Assembly: GCA_022036555.1 (NCBI GenBank)
Contig: CM039139.1
Span: forward strand, 5,888,132 to 5,952,131
From: Microstegium vimineum
Taxonomy: Eukaryota; Streptophyta; Magnoliopsida; Poales; Poaceae
DNA length: 64,000 bases
Direction: 5' to 3'
A model generated the notes under the pieces. The model was not told the DNA's origin. It made no database searches and saw nothing but the letters and a program-made list of their open reading frames with translations. Of the stretch, positions 47,994 through 60,284 are shown one piece after another (within the stretch, counting starts at the first letter, position 1; every line of letters starts with the position of its first letter). Made by a program: the position numbers and the translations under genes.

Positions 47994-49274
47994 CATATAG
48001 AAATGAAGGCAAAATGGTTGCTTGAGCCTCAAGCCTTGATGGCCTGATGCTTCCGTTTAAACAAACAACCGGTCCACAGGCCGACGTGATTAACCAATCA
48101 AATCCTTTAATTAAATACTGGTTCAGCACCGTATTACGGCGACACCTGTACTCCTGTATGATTATGGATCCTCTACTAGCAGCACGACACATCAACCAGA
48201 GCAATTATGTTTTTTTTTTAAAAAAAGAACAGCTAATTGACATTTAGCTACGTTTCTCTTTTTCTTTTCTACCAACTCTTCGACGACGCATGTGTAAAAC
48301 CCTAAAGTACCCGTAATGATCACCCCTAATCCTACAAAATACTGTTAGTCGCAATTTTCTAAGGAAAGACCTCACATGTACATTACATCCTTCAAACTTT
48401 TCGGCAAGTGACATATATATGCTTGAAAAAGAAAGCGCTAACATGTGAAAATACTGTTGCAAATCACACTGTAATATATTACATGACAATATTTTATATC
48501 AATAAATTGTATATGGATTAGTACGTAGCCTCTTATATATTGTGCCATATAAAAAATCAAACGCAAGTATAAGAAGAAAGAGTAAAATGCATAAAAACGT
48601 GGATAGAATTAACACTGCCCACCAGTACCACTTACATACATCTACATATATTGTCTTAATGTGAGGGTAAACACTTATATTGACATAAAAAACGACTTTG
48701 GTTGATCATTCCAATGTCAAAAGTCATTTAAAATCTATTTTTTAAAATTTTGAAATCTAAGAAAACAAAACAAATTACTAGGAACCAAATGATTTTAGAT
48801 TAAAAAAAATATAAGCTATAAAGTTATAGATTACATTGACTTGTAGCATTTGTACCATGTCAACATCCAAGACTCTAAAAGAATTCAAAATCTTGAATCT
48901 TCAAATTTTGAAAACTTATTTGAAAGAAATTTTTTTTTGGCTAAATGATTTCAAATAAAAAAACTTATCAACTACAAAGTTACAGATCTCATCGAGCTCT
49001 ACAATTTTGTAAAGTTTATCTTCATTTGAGTTAATATGTAAACAAGTTATGAGTTTTTTTAGAAGTCTATTAAGAGTTGTCATGTTGTTCGACTAGTACA
49101 TAAGCCAGCTGATTTTACATAATTTAATAGTATTTTGTGAGAACATAAGCTAAAGTATGGCTCATAATCCGGTAGATAAGTTCGAATAATGGTTAGGTCA
49201 CAGTAGTCACTTTTAATTTTTGTCCACCATATACTCGTAGAAACTTTTGTTCTAAACCTGTTGTGCCTAAATAA
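47994..49274. other. AT-rich spacer with an imperfect duplicated segment
   Basis: At about 48785-48860 and 48942-49010 the order AAATGATTT...AAAGTTA(T/C)AGAT...TTGTAGCA/TTTG is repeated with about 157 bp spacing. Similar phrases are common in grass DNA transposons, but no ends are visible. No gene seen. Confidence 0.45.
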
Positions 49275-49276
49275 TA

Positions 49277-49538
49277 CTCCATCTATTACAAATTATAAGT
49301 CATTTCAAGAATATTGGAGACTCAAAGGATCTCAAATTTAATTAAATTATAGAGAGAAACACAAACACTTATGCCATCAAATAGGTATACTGTGACAATA
49401 TAACTAATTAAAAAAATCTAATGATACTTAGTTAGTATCATAAATGTTATTATTTTATTATATAAATTTAGTCATTTTTTATAAAAGAAATTGACTCTCC
49501 AAAATTCTTAAAATAACTTATAATTTGGATGGAGGGAG
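49277..49538. mobile_element. Stowaway-like MITE
   Basis: A 262-bp element, CTCCATCTATTACAAATTAT...TAATTTGGATGGAGGGAG, flanked by TA at 49275-49276 and 49539-49540. It is the same subfamily as 52511-52755, sharing TATAGAGA, ATAGGTATACTGTGA/ATAGATATACTATGA and ACTCTC(C/T)AAAATTCTTA. Confidence 0.85.
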
Positions 49539-49581
49539 TAGCAAATTGTGACAATTGAAACGTGTCTGAAAAGCAATATTA

Positions 49582-49903
49582 AGGGGGTGCTTGGATCCAA
49601 GGGCTAAAGTTTAGATCCGTGTCACATTGAACGTTTAGATGATAATTAGGAGGACTAAACATGAGCTAATTATAAAACTAATTATACAGGTGGAGTAAAC
49701 TAATTAATCCATCATTAGCAAATGTTTACTGTAGCATTACATTGTCAAATTATGGATTAATTAGGCTCAATAGATTCATCTCGTAAATTAGCCTCCATCT
49801 GCGTAATGAGTTTTATAATTAATCTATATTTAATACTCTAAATTAGTATCTAAATATTCTATGTGACAAGTCTAAACTTTAGACCTCAAGAAACAAACAC
49901 CCC
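49582..49903. mobile_element. MITE with GGGGTG(C/T)TTG termini
   Basis: A 322-bp element starting AGGGGGTGCTTGGATCC and ending AAGAAACAAACACCCC, imperfect inverted repeats that continue inward through CTAAAGTTTA / TAAACTTTAG. TTA flanks it at 49579-49581 and 49904-49906. The interior contains the frequent grass MITE block TTTACTGTAGCATTACATTG. Confidence 0.8.
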
Positions 49904-49906
49904 TTA

Positions 49907-52508
49907 GGTAATGTACCAACAAATACTACCAACCAACGTTAAAGAAATGAATGCAATCCCGCATCCTTCGATTGTGGAGCAATCGGACTGACTGGAACTG
50001 GACTGTAATCGATCGTTGTATATGCTCATCTGGCGGCTGTGTCCGGCAGCTTGGGGCGCACTTGTAGGTGAGCCCCAACTGTGAGTGTCGGAAGTGACAG
50101 GGTGTCTTCGTCTGACAGGGTGTATATGGGCACACGTATACGTATACCAATGGCGTGCGTACGTAGTATTTGGTGAAGGGCGCCCTACAAGCTGTTCAGT
50201 GGCGTAGGCTTACCTGTCAACGTGGTTGGCGCCAATGGGAATAGAGCCAGTAGTAGGTCGACAACTGGCGCCAACGTGCTCGGCCATCATGGCAGGCACG
50301 TAGGCAACTAGCTGCATGCAGTGCTTTTTTTAGAGGAAATTGAAGCACACAAGGCATGCCGTACTGCTGCTTCTCCACTCCAGTGGCAACTGGCAACGGC
50401 GGTAGGTGCATACATACTCCGTACTTCGAATGGGGGTATCAGCTAGTGGAGCAATGGGATACGTATTTTCTACAGGAAGTAGTGAAGCACATGCTTGCCG
50501 GATGGATCGGCGTACAATACTGCACGCAAGGGATGATGGAGTGTGCGCGGGCGACGACTATCCAAACACTCGCTTATCCACTTCGAAGCACTACTTGTTT
50601 TAGCCAAAGAGGTGAGTTGATAGTAATGCGGCGTTGACTATCATCTGCCGCATCATATGAAACATTGTTATTAGGAGGAGGCTGAGGAGCGGGCCAACAA
50701 GCAGCACATGCAGCGCAAGCGTGCAGAGATACATCCATCGAGATACAGATACTGGCCGGATCGGTCGATTCTGATTTCTCCCCCTTCCCCGGCGACAGGC
50801 GCCGGGATTGCAGGCGCATGCAGCACAGGACAGAGTCCTGCGCGCGGCCACGGCCAGTACGCGACCATCACCCTGAACCGGAACCAACCCTGTACGCGCG
50901 CGCGACGCCATCCGCCTACGACTCTGCACGTTGTTGCATTGCATATATACAGTAACGACCATCTCTCACTCTCACAGTCTCACTGACGCGAATGGATTTG
51001 CTTACCGTATTGCGCACGCTCCCTCAACTGCGAGCATAGCCAGCCCAGCCACTAAACTGCCGCCGAGCTAGAGGCACACCTAGCTACAGTAGCTAGCACC
51101 AAGGTTACGTGCTCCGAAGGAAAAAACTTGATCCGGCGGAGGCCCCAAAAAGGAGAAGGCATGCTTTCCGAGCAAGTAACCACCTGAGATAGACGAGCGA
51201 GCATCCCGACAGCTAGCAGGGCGATCAAGCGCGGAGCAGCTCCCCCGACACGAAGTAGGCAGAACATGGAGACATGATGGGAACGAGATGCTCGCCTCCC
51301 CCCCCGTTTTTTCGCTCCAATGATAGGTAGGGGCGGGTAAGGTAACCTTTGCGCTTGCACACAGCACGCACAGCACAGATGGACGCATGGAACCATGGAG
51401 CTAGCTAACGCATGCCACTGTGCTGCGCTGCGTGCATATATTCCCCTGATCCTGTCGCCGGATCGGAGGAGTACCACTGACGCAACGTACGCTACGCCCT
51501 CGCCGCGTGCCTACACGTTGCGCCTCGCACGTACCGTCACGTACGTCTCTGTCCGTATATGCGTCTAGACACTCGTACACGCACGATCGATCGTTCCCCC
51601 ACTTCTCCTGCACGCGCCTAAAAATTCGCGGGCGCGACCCACGGAATAGAAGCATACAGCAGCAGGAGCAGCTGGCCTGGCACGACTGGGAGACGGGAAG
51701 AAAAGAAGCCAACACAGCTGGCCTGCGTAAGGCGATGGAACGCGACGGCGGAGGGAAAAGGAAGGCCGAGAGCAACGGGAAACGGACGACGACCGGGACG
51801 TGGGCAGGCCGGCACACACACTCTCGCCCGGGGATTTGCCCGGTTGGGGATTTGGGGAGGAGAACTGGCGGGCCGCCGCGAGGCTCCGGCTCGGCAGTCG
51901 GCTAGTAGGCTGTAAAGCGGCTGGGGTCTGGGGACGGACGGACGACGGTGACATCTCCTCGGCGCCCGGCGGCATGTGACCAGCCAGGGCATTCAATGGC
52001 GATACTAAGGGAAAGCCGGTAGGGGGAGACGCGCAAAAGGGAAAGGTATTCAAAGCCCGCTAGTGATATGTACTGTAGGGGCGTGGCAGTGTACCCGCGC
52101 GCGGTACTACCACACTCTAGCGTGCGTGTGTGTGTGTGTGCAGCAGAGCAGCAGTAGCTGGGCGGCCGTGGTCGCGGCTACAGGCTACAATAGTGCCCCC
52201 CGCCGTGGCTTGCTTCTGCGGCACTCCTCTGATCGGCGGCACCTCCGCCGGTCGGCTCGCCGGCAATAAATTGCCCTACGGCGGCGCGCCGCTGTTGCCA
52301 CTCGTAGAAGTACGCCACTGCATCATTCAGAGCCGGGAGCCCTGTGCGTGCCTCTCGGGCAGTGGATAGGCGGGGCGCATCATGCGAGAGCAAACCGGGC
52401 GAACTCGCGAGTGTATTATGCAGTAATAATAATAGATGGCCACACCACCACCCGGACGGGATGCAGCACTTTGACATCATTTGTCTAATAGAGTAGTAAG
52501 TTATTATG
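49907..52508. other. Gene-free region, partly GC-rich
   Basis: No recognisable gene or transposon. The part 50700-52400 is GC-rich with overlapping open frames on both strands. None has a domain, and codon-like periodicity is not convincing. A short (GT)n tract lies at 52122-52139. Confidence 0.45.
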
Positions 52509-52510
52509 TA

Positions 52511-52755
52511 CTCCCTCCATCACAAATTACAAGACATTATAAGAATTTTAAAGATCAAAGCATATTAAATTTAATCAATAATTATAGAGAAAACTATGTC
52601 ATCAAAAATAGATATACTATGAAAATATAATTGATAACGAATCTAACTTAGTTAACATCATAAATATTATTATATTATATATAAGTTTAATTAAATCTGA
52701 GATACTTTGACTCTCTAAAATTCTTAGGGTGTCTTATAATTTAGGATGGTGAGAG
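52511..52755. mobile_element. Stowaway-like MITE
   Basis: A 245-bp element, CTCCCTCCATCACAAATTAC...ATAATTTAGGATGGTGAGAG, flanked by TA at 52509-52510 and 52756-52757. Same subfamily as 49277-49538. Confidence 0.82.
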
Positions 52756-53040
52756 TATTACAAATATTAATAACCTTTTTCACATATTTAGGTAAAGTTA
52801 AAAAAGGCATTTTGTCAAAAAGTGAGAATGAAATTTTATATAGAACAGAGGGAGTACTCACTTTATCCCAAAAATCCAATTTTCTATCACAATTCGGTGT
52901 CAAATCATTAAAAGTTTAACTGAATATATTAAATATTTATAATATACTAAAAAATTGATATTGCCATGGGGTATATTTGTACAATACACATATTTACATT
53001 TTATAAACTTTTTTTATAAACTTAATACTACAAATTAGTA
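52756..53040. mobile_element. Two abutting truncated Stowaway-like relics
   Basis: The first relic ends AACAGAGGGAG with TA right after it. The second begins directly with CTCACTTTATCCCAAAAATC and keeps the interior TATTTATAATATA but lacks a 3' end. The two share the TA at about 52854-52855. Confidence 0.55.
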
Positions 53041-54530
53041 AAAATTGACTACACATAGAGCTAGAAATAAATTTTTTCGGATTTTACCGAGGATCCATAA
53101 CTCCATGGCTCCTTCCTCCGTGAAAGCAGATGTAAGTTTCTCCAATCACATCAGGTCCACGGACTTTTACCGTCTCACAGACGGTGTGGCCCCACAGAGG
53201 CCGTTACCCAGAAATACACTGTTGCCCGCGTGGCCTATCTGCACAACCTCCGTATAATTACCGCAGGTCCTGTCCTGCCTCGCACTGAGCGTATTTAAGC
53301 ACAGCATTCGTATTGCGTCCCTCCTCATAGGCTTTGGCCACTAGTAGTAGTTACGGAGTACTTTTACCACTCTTCCCGCAAGCGTTTCATTGCTCTGGAC
53401 ACTGTAGTTACACCATCTCCTGTTCACCTATAGTAGTACTGTATTTTCTTTTATCTAGAAGACCCCGATTCCTCGATAGTTTTTTGCAGCTATATACTAG
53501 TAGCTGAAACATGTATATGTACGCATAAACGCGTACCGCTACGTATAGACTGTACAAAAAAGCTTTTGCCGTGTGTCGTGTTTCTGAAGAACGCAAGCCT
53601 GCCTCTTTGTTGGAGTGTAATATTTACGCGAATTTATTGGTAAACATAAACATATATACATATACGTACGTGTGAGCTAGTGAATACTACTCCTGTACTC
53701 GACAGGAAGTACACGTTAGGATATAAAGGCAGCCAGCCTGCTTGTAGCGGTACCCCGTATTTATGAGCAGCGAGGCGTACAGAGTACAGAGTATTTGCGC
53801 CATGGATTTTCAAGTAGTAAGTAGGAGTACTCGACAAGGAATACAGAGTATTTGGTAGGTGAGAAGCAAAATGGCGCTAATAAAAATGAAGTGTTTCTGT
53901 GTGTAAATAACATGTGCTGCAGCTGACAGGATGATGAACGGCTAGGTCAGCTTTGAGGGCTGGGATGTTTGAAACAAAATGCTAATGTGATCCTCTGAGC
54001 TTTAAAACTGATATAAGCTAAAATAAGGAAGCGAATAAACGAATCAAGGAAAAGATGGGGAAAAGATGGCAAGGGGAGAAGGAAAGAAATTAAAATGGTT
54101 GGATGTGAGGAGGAAGGAGAGAGTAGTAGTGGGGCATCATGACTGATTTTTGCCCTTTTAAAAGCCCACCACCCTACACGAGACCTTTTTTTTTTAGGTT
54201 TTTTGAAATTGTGAGACCTTTTTTTTATATTACTGGTCCTGCCGTGAGCGTTGAGGTGGATGAGAGGTGTTGCTGGACGGGCATCTTGGCCAGCTAGGAT
54301 GGCGAGGGATCGAAGCTTTCTCTGAAAGGGAAAGCAGCGAGGAGCGAGAGAGGAGAGAGGAAGTGGGGTGCAGTGCAGTCAAAGCTGGCATTGGCATGGC
54401 ATTTATCTCTCTCTCTCTCTGACTCTGAATTGTGTATTCCCATTTCTTTCTCACTCGATTCAAACCCAGAAAAGCTTATGAAAATAGAGTACGCCGAGAG
54501 GCGATAGATTTGGGAGCTAGTACTGGCCCC
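53041..54530. other. Spacer and upstream region of the TPR gene
   Basis: No gene seen. From about 54290 the plus strand shows the purine/pyrimidine-biased sequence common near grass promoters, with a (CT)n run at 54410-54420. Confidence 0.5.
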
Positions 54531-54531
54531 G

Positions 54532-54540
54532 TATATATAA
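54532..54540 (+). promoter_or_regulatory. TATA box of the TPR gene
   Basis: TATATATAA is followed by a CT-rich patch (CCTCCTCTCTCTTCTCCCC), a typical plant core-promoter arrangement. A start near 54565-54570 would give a 5' leader of about 120 nt before the ATG at 54689. Confidence 0.7.
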
Positions 54541-54688
54541 CCTCCTCTCTCTTCTCCCCCTCTCACCTTCGATTGCCCTTCCGGCCTTCCTACCTCCTCG
54601 CCCTCCCGTCCTCCTCTCCGTGTCCTCCCCTCGCTTTGGGATCGATTCAAGCTACGCGTGGGTTGCGCCGATTGATGCGAGGGAGGCA

Positions 54689-57016
54689 ATGGCGGTGTCC
54701 TCGCCTTCTTCTGCTCCGGAGAAGAAGAGGAAGTGGTTGCTCAGCAACAGGAAGGTCAGTGCCGGTTCCCTTCCTCCCCTGCTGACTCCATGCTTCAGCT
54801 GGGTTCCCTTTCTCTTCCACCTGAATGTTTCTTGGTGTTCAAGAACTGCACGAATGCCAAGTTTGTCCCTTTTGACTTCTGGATGGAGGAGGGCTCAACG
54901 TCCAAATGCCAGGAGGACGAAGAACCGTTTGGATCTCTTTGAAGCTCGCTGTGCCTGCCTTTTGTTTGTTTCGTCCAACAGCAGCTTGGTTCCAGCGCAT
55001 TCTGTCCGCCCGGTGGCTTGTTTTGTTCATCTCAGAGTGGTCAATCCAGCTCTGTTAAGAGGGAAGAATACTACTGCTTTTGCTTCGGCAAATCTGATGT
55101 TTCCGTTCCGTTTTGGTCAGGTGATCGACAAGTACCTGCGGGAGGCGAGGAAGATTCTTGCGGCGGCGCCGGAGGGTGGCGGCGGGGACGCGGTGGCGGC
55201 GCTCGGCCTGGTGGACGCGGCGCTGGAGCTGTCCCCGCGGATGGAGGCTGCCCTCGAGCTGCGGGCGCGAGCGCTCCTCGCGCTGCGACGCTACAGGGAG
55301 GTCGCGGAGATGCTTCGCGATTACATCCCCAGCTGCGGCAAGTCGTGCTCTGGGGAGGACACCTCGTCATCCTCGTCGGCGTCCCTCTTGTCCACCGGCT
55401 CCGGTGACCTCGGCACGATTTCCCGTGCCAAGCTCCTCTCGCCCGACCGCCACCGGTCCGACGATGCGGAACCTGACGCTCGCCCCGTCCGCTCCTTCCG
55501 TTGCTTCGACGTCTCCGAGCTCAAGCGCCGTGTCCTTGCCGGCCTCTCCAAGAACCCAAATACGGACACCCAGTGGAGGTACGAAACCTTGAGCATTGCA
55601 CGAACTAGTGTCTTGATTCGGCGAATCCGACTGATGGTTGCTTGCTGACCTTGTATTGTACAGGTACTTGGTCCTCGGCCAAGCTTGCTTCCACCTCGGC
55701 CTCATCGAGGACGCTATGGTACTGCTACAGACCGGCCGCCGCCTCGCGTCGGCGGCGTTCCGCCGCGAGAGCGTGTGCTGGTCGGACGACAGCTTCTCGT
55801 TGTCCGCCGCTGCCGAGGCGGCTCCCTCCGTCCCTTCCGGCAAAACATCCAAGTCCGGCTCTGCGTTCATAATCCCGGCGATGGAGTCGGAGGCCGTGTC
55901 CCAGCTCCTGGCGCACGTGAAGCTCCTGCTCCGGCGCCGCGCGGCTGCCATGGCTGCACTGGACGCCGGCCTCCCTGCCGAGGCCGTGCGCCATTTCACG
56001 AAGATCCTCGAGGCACGCCGTGGCGTGCTGCCGCACCCGTTTGCCGCCGCCTGCCTCGTCGGCCGCGCCGCCGCGTTCCAGGCCGGTGGGCGTCCGGCCG
56101 ACGCCATCGCGGACTGCAACCGCGCGCTGGCTCTGGACCCTGCCTACATCCCGGCGCTCCGTACCCGCGCCGACCTCCTCCAGTCCGTGGGCGCGCTCGC
56201 CGACTGCCTCCGTGACCTGGACCACCTCAAGCTGCTGTACGACGCCGCGCTCCGCGACGGCAAGCTTCCGGGGCCCGGTGGCGGCCGCAGGGCGGCGTGC
56301 GGTACCGCGAGATCGCCGGCGCGCACCGCAAGCTGACAGCCCGCATCCAGGGGCTGCGCGGCCGCGTCGCCGCCGGCGAGGCGTGCAACATCGACTACTA
56401 CCTGCTGCTGGGCGTGCGGCGCGGGTGCACGCGCTCTGAGCTGGAGCGCGCGCACCTGCTGCTCTCCCTGAAGCTCAAGCCTGACCGCGCCGTGGTGTTC
56501 GGGGAACGCCTGGAGCTCGTGGACGAGCACCGCGACCTGGAGGCGGTGCGTGACCAGGCGCGCATGTCCGCGCTGCTGCTGTACAGGATGCTGCAGAAGG
56601 GGTACTCGTTTGTCATGTCAGCCGTTCTGGACGAGGAGGCCGTCGAGAGGCAGAGGGCAAAGGACGCCGCCGCGGCGGCAGCCGTAGCCGCGGCTGCCGC
56701 GCTGGCGGCCAAGCAGGAAGCCGCGAAGCAGGAACCACCACCACAGCCGGTGCCTGAGAAATCCAGAAACACGACGGAGAGCGGGCGTCCAAGAAGCCCA
56801 CCGGGCCGTGGGCAGACGGCGGCGAAACCGAAACCCAAGGCCAAGGCCGCGACCACGGCGACAATGCCGAAGGCGCCGGCGGCCGTGGTGACGTCCACAG
56901 CCCCCGTTTACCAGGGGGTGTTCTGCCGCGACATGGCGGTGGTGGGCACCCTGCTGTCCCGCGGCGGCGGGTTCGATCGCGCGCTCCCGGTGAAGTGCGA
57001 GGCCATTAGCTGCTGA
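54689..57016 (+). CDS. TPR protein with C-terminal J-like domain, three exons, one apparent frameshift
   Basis: Exons 54689-54754, 55121-55578 and 55664-57016 have GT...AG introns of 366 and 85 bp. The ATG sits in GGCAATGGCG. TPR-type helices occur at about residues 45-85 and 300-350 (NRALALDPAYIPALRTRADL). From about 415 to 460 comes a J-like region (YYLLLGVRRGCTRSELERAH) in which the HPD triad reads KPD, so it probably cannot stimulate Hsp70 in the usual way. After an Ala-rich coiled-coil and a basic Pro/Lys-rich linker the protein ends at TGA 57014-57016. The architecture matches a plant TPR-DnaJ-like family (Arabidopsis TPR15 type, from memory). Between 56271 and 56278 the frame changes; one missing base would account for it and give about 625 aa. 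It is either an assembly error or a young null allele. Confidence 0.88.
56269..56280 (+). other. Frameshift site in the TPR gene
   Basis: Upstream coding runs in one frame to ...LRDGKLPGP. Downstream coding resumes one base out, before VRYREIAG. The local sequence is CGGGGCCCGGTGG, a short homopolymer context prone to consensus errors. All exons summed are 1877 nt, one short of a whole number of codons. Confidence 0.8.
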
Positions 57017-57244
57017 CGGGATCCATGGTGTCTCCCCGTCCTACACAACACATGACATGTGCGACGTGGCGTGCACCGAGGCGGAGACAGGTGCAACGTG
57101 GGATCCAGCGAGGTGGCGGGAAAGCGGCGTTGGGTTTGAATTGTCTGGTCGTCCAACTCGCTGTTGTACAGTTGGGGGGGAGTGGTATTGGTATTGGGTG
57201 AGACTGACGGAACGACGGAGGAAGGCAAATGGCGAGAGAGGAGA

Positions 57245-57269
57245 GGGGGGGGGGGGGGGGGGGGGGGGG
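57245..57269 (+). repeat. Poly(G) tract of 25 in the 3' UTR of the TPR gene
   Basis: An uninterrupted run of 25 G begins 229 bp after the stop codon, preceded by GAGAGAGGAGA. If transcribed it would be a G-quadruplex-prone segment in the mRNA tail. Run length in assemblies is often unreliable. Confidence 0.85.
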
Positions 57270-60200
57270 AATCATTGTTGGGAAGGGATGCAGGATGAGG
57301 GGCGCTACTGGACGGTAATTTTTGGCTGCATCTTCATGAACGAGTTGTTACATTACAGTGCATTTAGTTGTGCCCCTTGTACCTCTCCGTCGTTGCCTCG
57401 TGCTGCAGGTTTCACGCTGAAACCTGATCCGCTCGGTCACTGGCTGCTGCTGTGTAGTCCTGCTACTGTACAGTCTTTCACATGTTGATTGTTTTTTTTC
57501 TCCCGCAATGCAAGATCAGAGTACTGACCTCTGAATAGCCTCTACTGCCGTGCTGTGTTAACATCATTTGATCCCGTGTCTTCTCGCCTTGTTTCAGCCA
57601 TCTTTTGCGTTAGCGTCCGGGGTCCTGGCACTGGCATCGCGCTCAGAGGTGCGGGGACGGAGGGCCGCTCTTAAAGCTGCACGTAAATGATGCACAGTGA
57701 CCGATCGATTGGGCACTCTGCCCCCGGCCCTCACCGCCCCTGCAATTTCTGCCATTTTTTTGTGGCCTTGCGAGGTGGCTCTGTGCTGACTGTGGATATA
57801 TCAGGATATACTACAGGGAGAGGGGACGCACGACCACGACGCGATGCGATCTAGCGTGGTGCCGTGGTGGCAGATGCCACACCCTCGTCATCTGTCGCTG
57901 CGAACGCTGCCGGCTTCTGCAAGCAAGCGAGAGCTATTTCGGTTTTCACCGCGCCGGCGTGGTGGGCTCGTGGACCATTCCTGTGTCCCTGACTCTCCTG
58001 GCACCGGAGTTACAGCGCGTGTGTGTGCAAGCTTTTCACTCTCCACTTTTCACTGCTCCGTGTAGTCACTGAAAGGCGAAAGCGAAGGGTGATGGCCCTG
58101 CGGGCACAAGAATTCACTCCCGTCGCCGCAGCGCCGCAGCCGCTGGCGTCACGGAAATATCTAGCCTAGTCTACCCGCGCAAGCGGTTCGTGGCTAGCCG
58201 ACTCGTGACCGGACCCGGGCCGTAGAAATACGTATCTGCGGTTTTGTTCCTAGAAGTGTAGAACTAAAGTTTAAGTATGTGGATTAAGACTTAATACTCC
58301 GTACTAGTTGACTAAAGCAGATGTGAATGAAGTCTACTTGTCCAGTATAGTTCGATACATAAACTAAGTTTTTATTTCTAAATAAAGACTCATATATATG
58401 CACCTTTTAACTCAAATTAGTAAAAAGAGACTAATTTACTTTTATTTTACCTCTGTGGACATAGTATATAGAACTAAAGTTTTTTTTTGAAACTATATAG
58501 AACTAAAGATTGTAGTATACAGTACGGAGTAGGTCCTTTATCCTAAACTAAACCGAATTAAACTAACGAGCTGACATGATGCGTGCACTGGAGCAGTGTT
58601 AACCTTGTGATTGCATCAGGATTACGCGAGCCGCCATGGTGTCTCGGTGGCCGGTAGCGCCCGCTCCGTATCCGCTAGGCGATTCGTTTGTCGCAGGAAA
58701 GCTCTTGCTGATTCGACGGGCAGGCCGTGCCGTCGCTCGCCCCGTCGTTCTGGTGGTAATGGTGACGCACGGCACGGGGTTCGTGAACTCTGGGCAGTAG
58801 GCACCCATGCATTGTTTAATGCCAAGCTGGGGAGCTCTGGATCGTCATTGGAGGTGGAGGTGATAAGACTGACCGGAACTGATGGTTGCGAGCATGACGA
58901 ACCCAGACCAAACCCCAACCATGTGCGGGCCACGTGAGCTGGCCCACGAGCGAGCGAGCGAGCGTCGCCTCGCTCTCTTCGGGAGCAGCGTTTTGAATGA
59001 TTAGGAGCAGCGGGGACGTGGCGTGATCAGCTTTTAGAACAACTAATCCATAGCCAGCCGGATTAACCCAGAAACTGATTGGGGAGGAGGGGGTAACTTT
59101 TACTCAGCGGCCAAGTACGTAGTACAGCGCCCACCTATGTTTTGACAGCGTCCGCGGCACAGGTGTCGCTTCCGCGTAGGCTCTGCTTGGAGGCCAGGGA
59201 ACGAGTTCGCTACTGCACTGCCGTGGTGACTGGGTGGTGTGATCTAAGGCTGGATCTCCTTTGCAGCTGCAGTTTATCTGCTGATGGTCTGTGCCGACTA
59301 GGCGCTACAGTACAATAGCATATCAGAGGGGTTAAGTTTGAACCGACCGACCATGGCGTCCTGACGATGCACCGTGCAACTGATCAGTAGTGAACTAAAC
59401 TAATAATTTTTAGACCAAAAGATTTCCCCTACTTTATTTGCATAAAGCGTAAGATTGTCCAGTTCAAAGTTTAAGTGTATGCGCGCCCGGCTAAATCAGC
59501 TTAAAGCCGATGCCACAGACAGTATAGAAGCGATTACAGTTCCAGAAAACTCCTAACAAATAACAACAACTACACATTTAGACAGTTGTTGCAGCGGTGA
59601 AGTCCATCTCCAAAGCTTGAGAACTTGATAGATCCAAATCTAATACCCGCGATCTCATGGTTTCCTCCCAACAGATTTCCATATGTTTTGCTGCCTGCCT
59701 CTCCAAGTGCAAGATTACCATATCCACTTTGCTTCCAACTTCCGGCTTGAACATTGGTAGCCATCCCTGTAGGCTCTTTGTCATCCATGACGTAAACTAA
59801 TAATCTCTGGCGTTTCTTTGTTTGGGGTCCGTTTGTGTGGTTTCGCGTTGGAATACTACGTACACACCGGCCTCTTTTTGCAACGGCCACACTCGGCTCC
59901 GTCCGGGGTTAAACAATGATGAAGCGCCCGGGGGCGATCTGCCGAATTCTAGCTTTTCTGCTTTCCGGCAAGAGGTACGTGATCGCCCGATCGGATCACG
60001 CACCGCCCACCTGCTGGCTCACCACCATCACGAAATGCTCCACGCATTCCTGCTGTCTGCATTACCGGACCGTTACGCTGCTGTATAGCTAGCCGCGACG
60101 TGCGTCGAGCTAGATCATGCATTTAAATTATTAAATGATGAAGATATATAAATTCCTCCTTCACTGCCATTGCAATTTGGCTCACTCCCTTGTTCGCGGG

Positions 60201-60284
60201 ACTCATGCGTGGACTACTTACAACGATGGTCAAAGAAAAGAAAATCACATGGCGTACTAGTCGTGGATTATTTCTGGCGAGGTT
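57270..60284. other. Spacer downstream of the TPR gene
   Basis: The 3' end of the TPR transcript probably lies within the first few hundred bases, but no clear AATAAA-type signal was found. The remainder has no recognised gene except the weak minus-strand exon-like piece at 59578-59784. Confidence 0.5.
59578..59784 (-). pseudogene. Possible orphan terminal exon, unknown protein
   Basis: The minus-strand open frame ending TAA at 59578-59580 encodes 68 residues with protein-like composition (GWLPMFKPEVGSKVDMVILH, RQAAKHMEICWEE, ALEMDFTAATTV). No upstream exon with a matching acceptor was found. It may be the 3' end of a captured or decayed gene. I do not recognise the family. Confidence 0.3.

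Noticed and set aside
54620..55648. A single 342-codon open frame starting upstream of the TPR gene's ATG
   Set aside because: It reads through intron 1 (55755-type composition lacking conservation) and 5' leader. Splice sites at 54755 and 55121 give a better start and phase.
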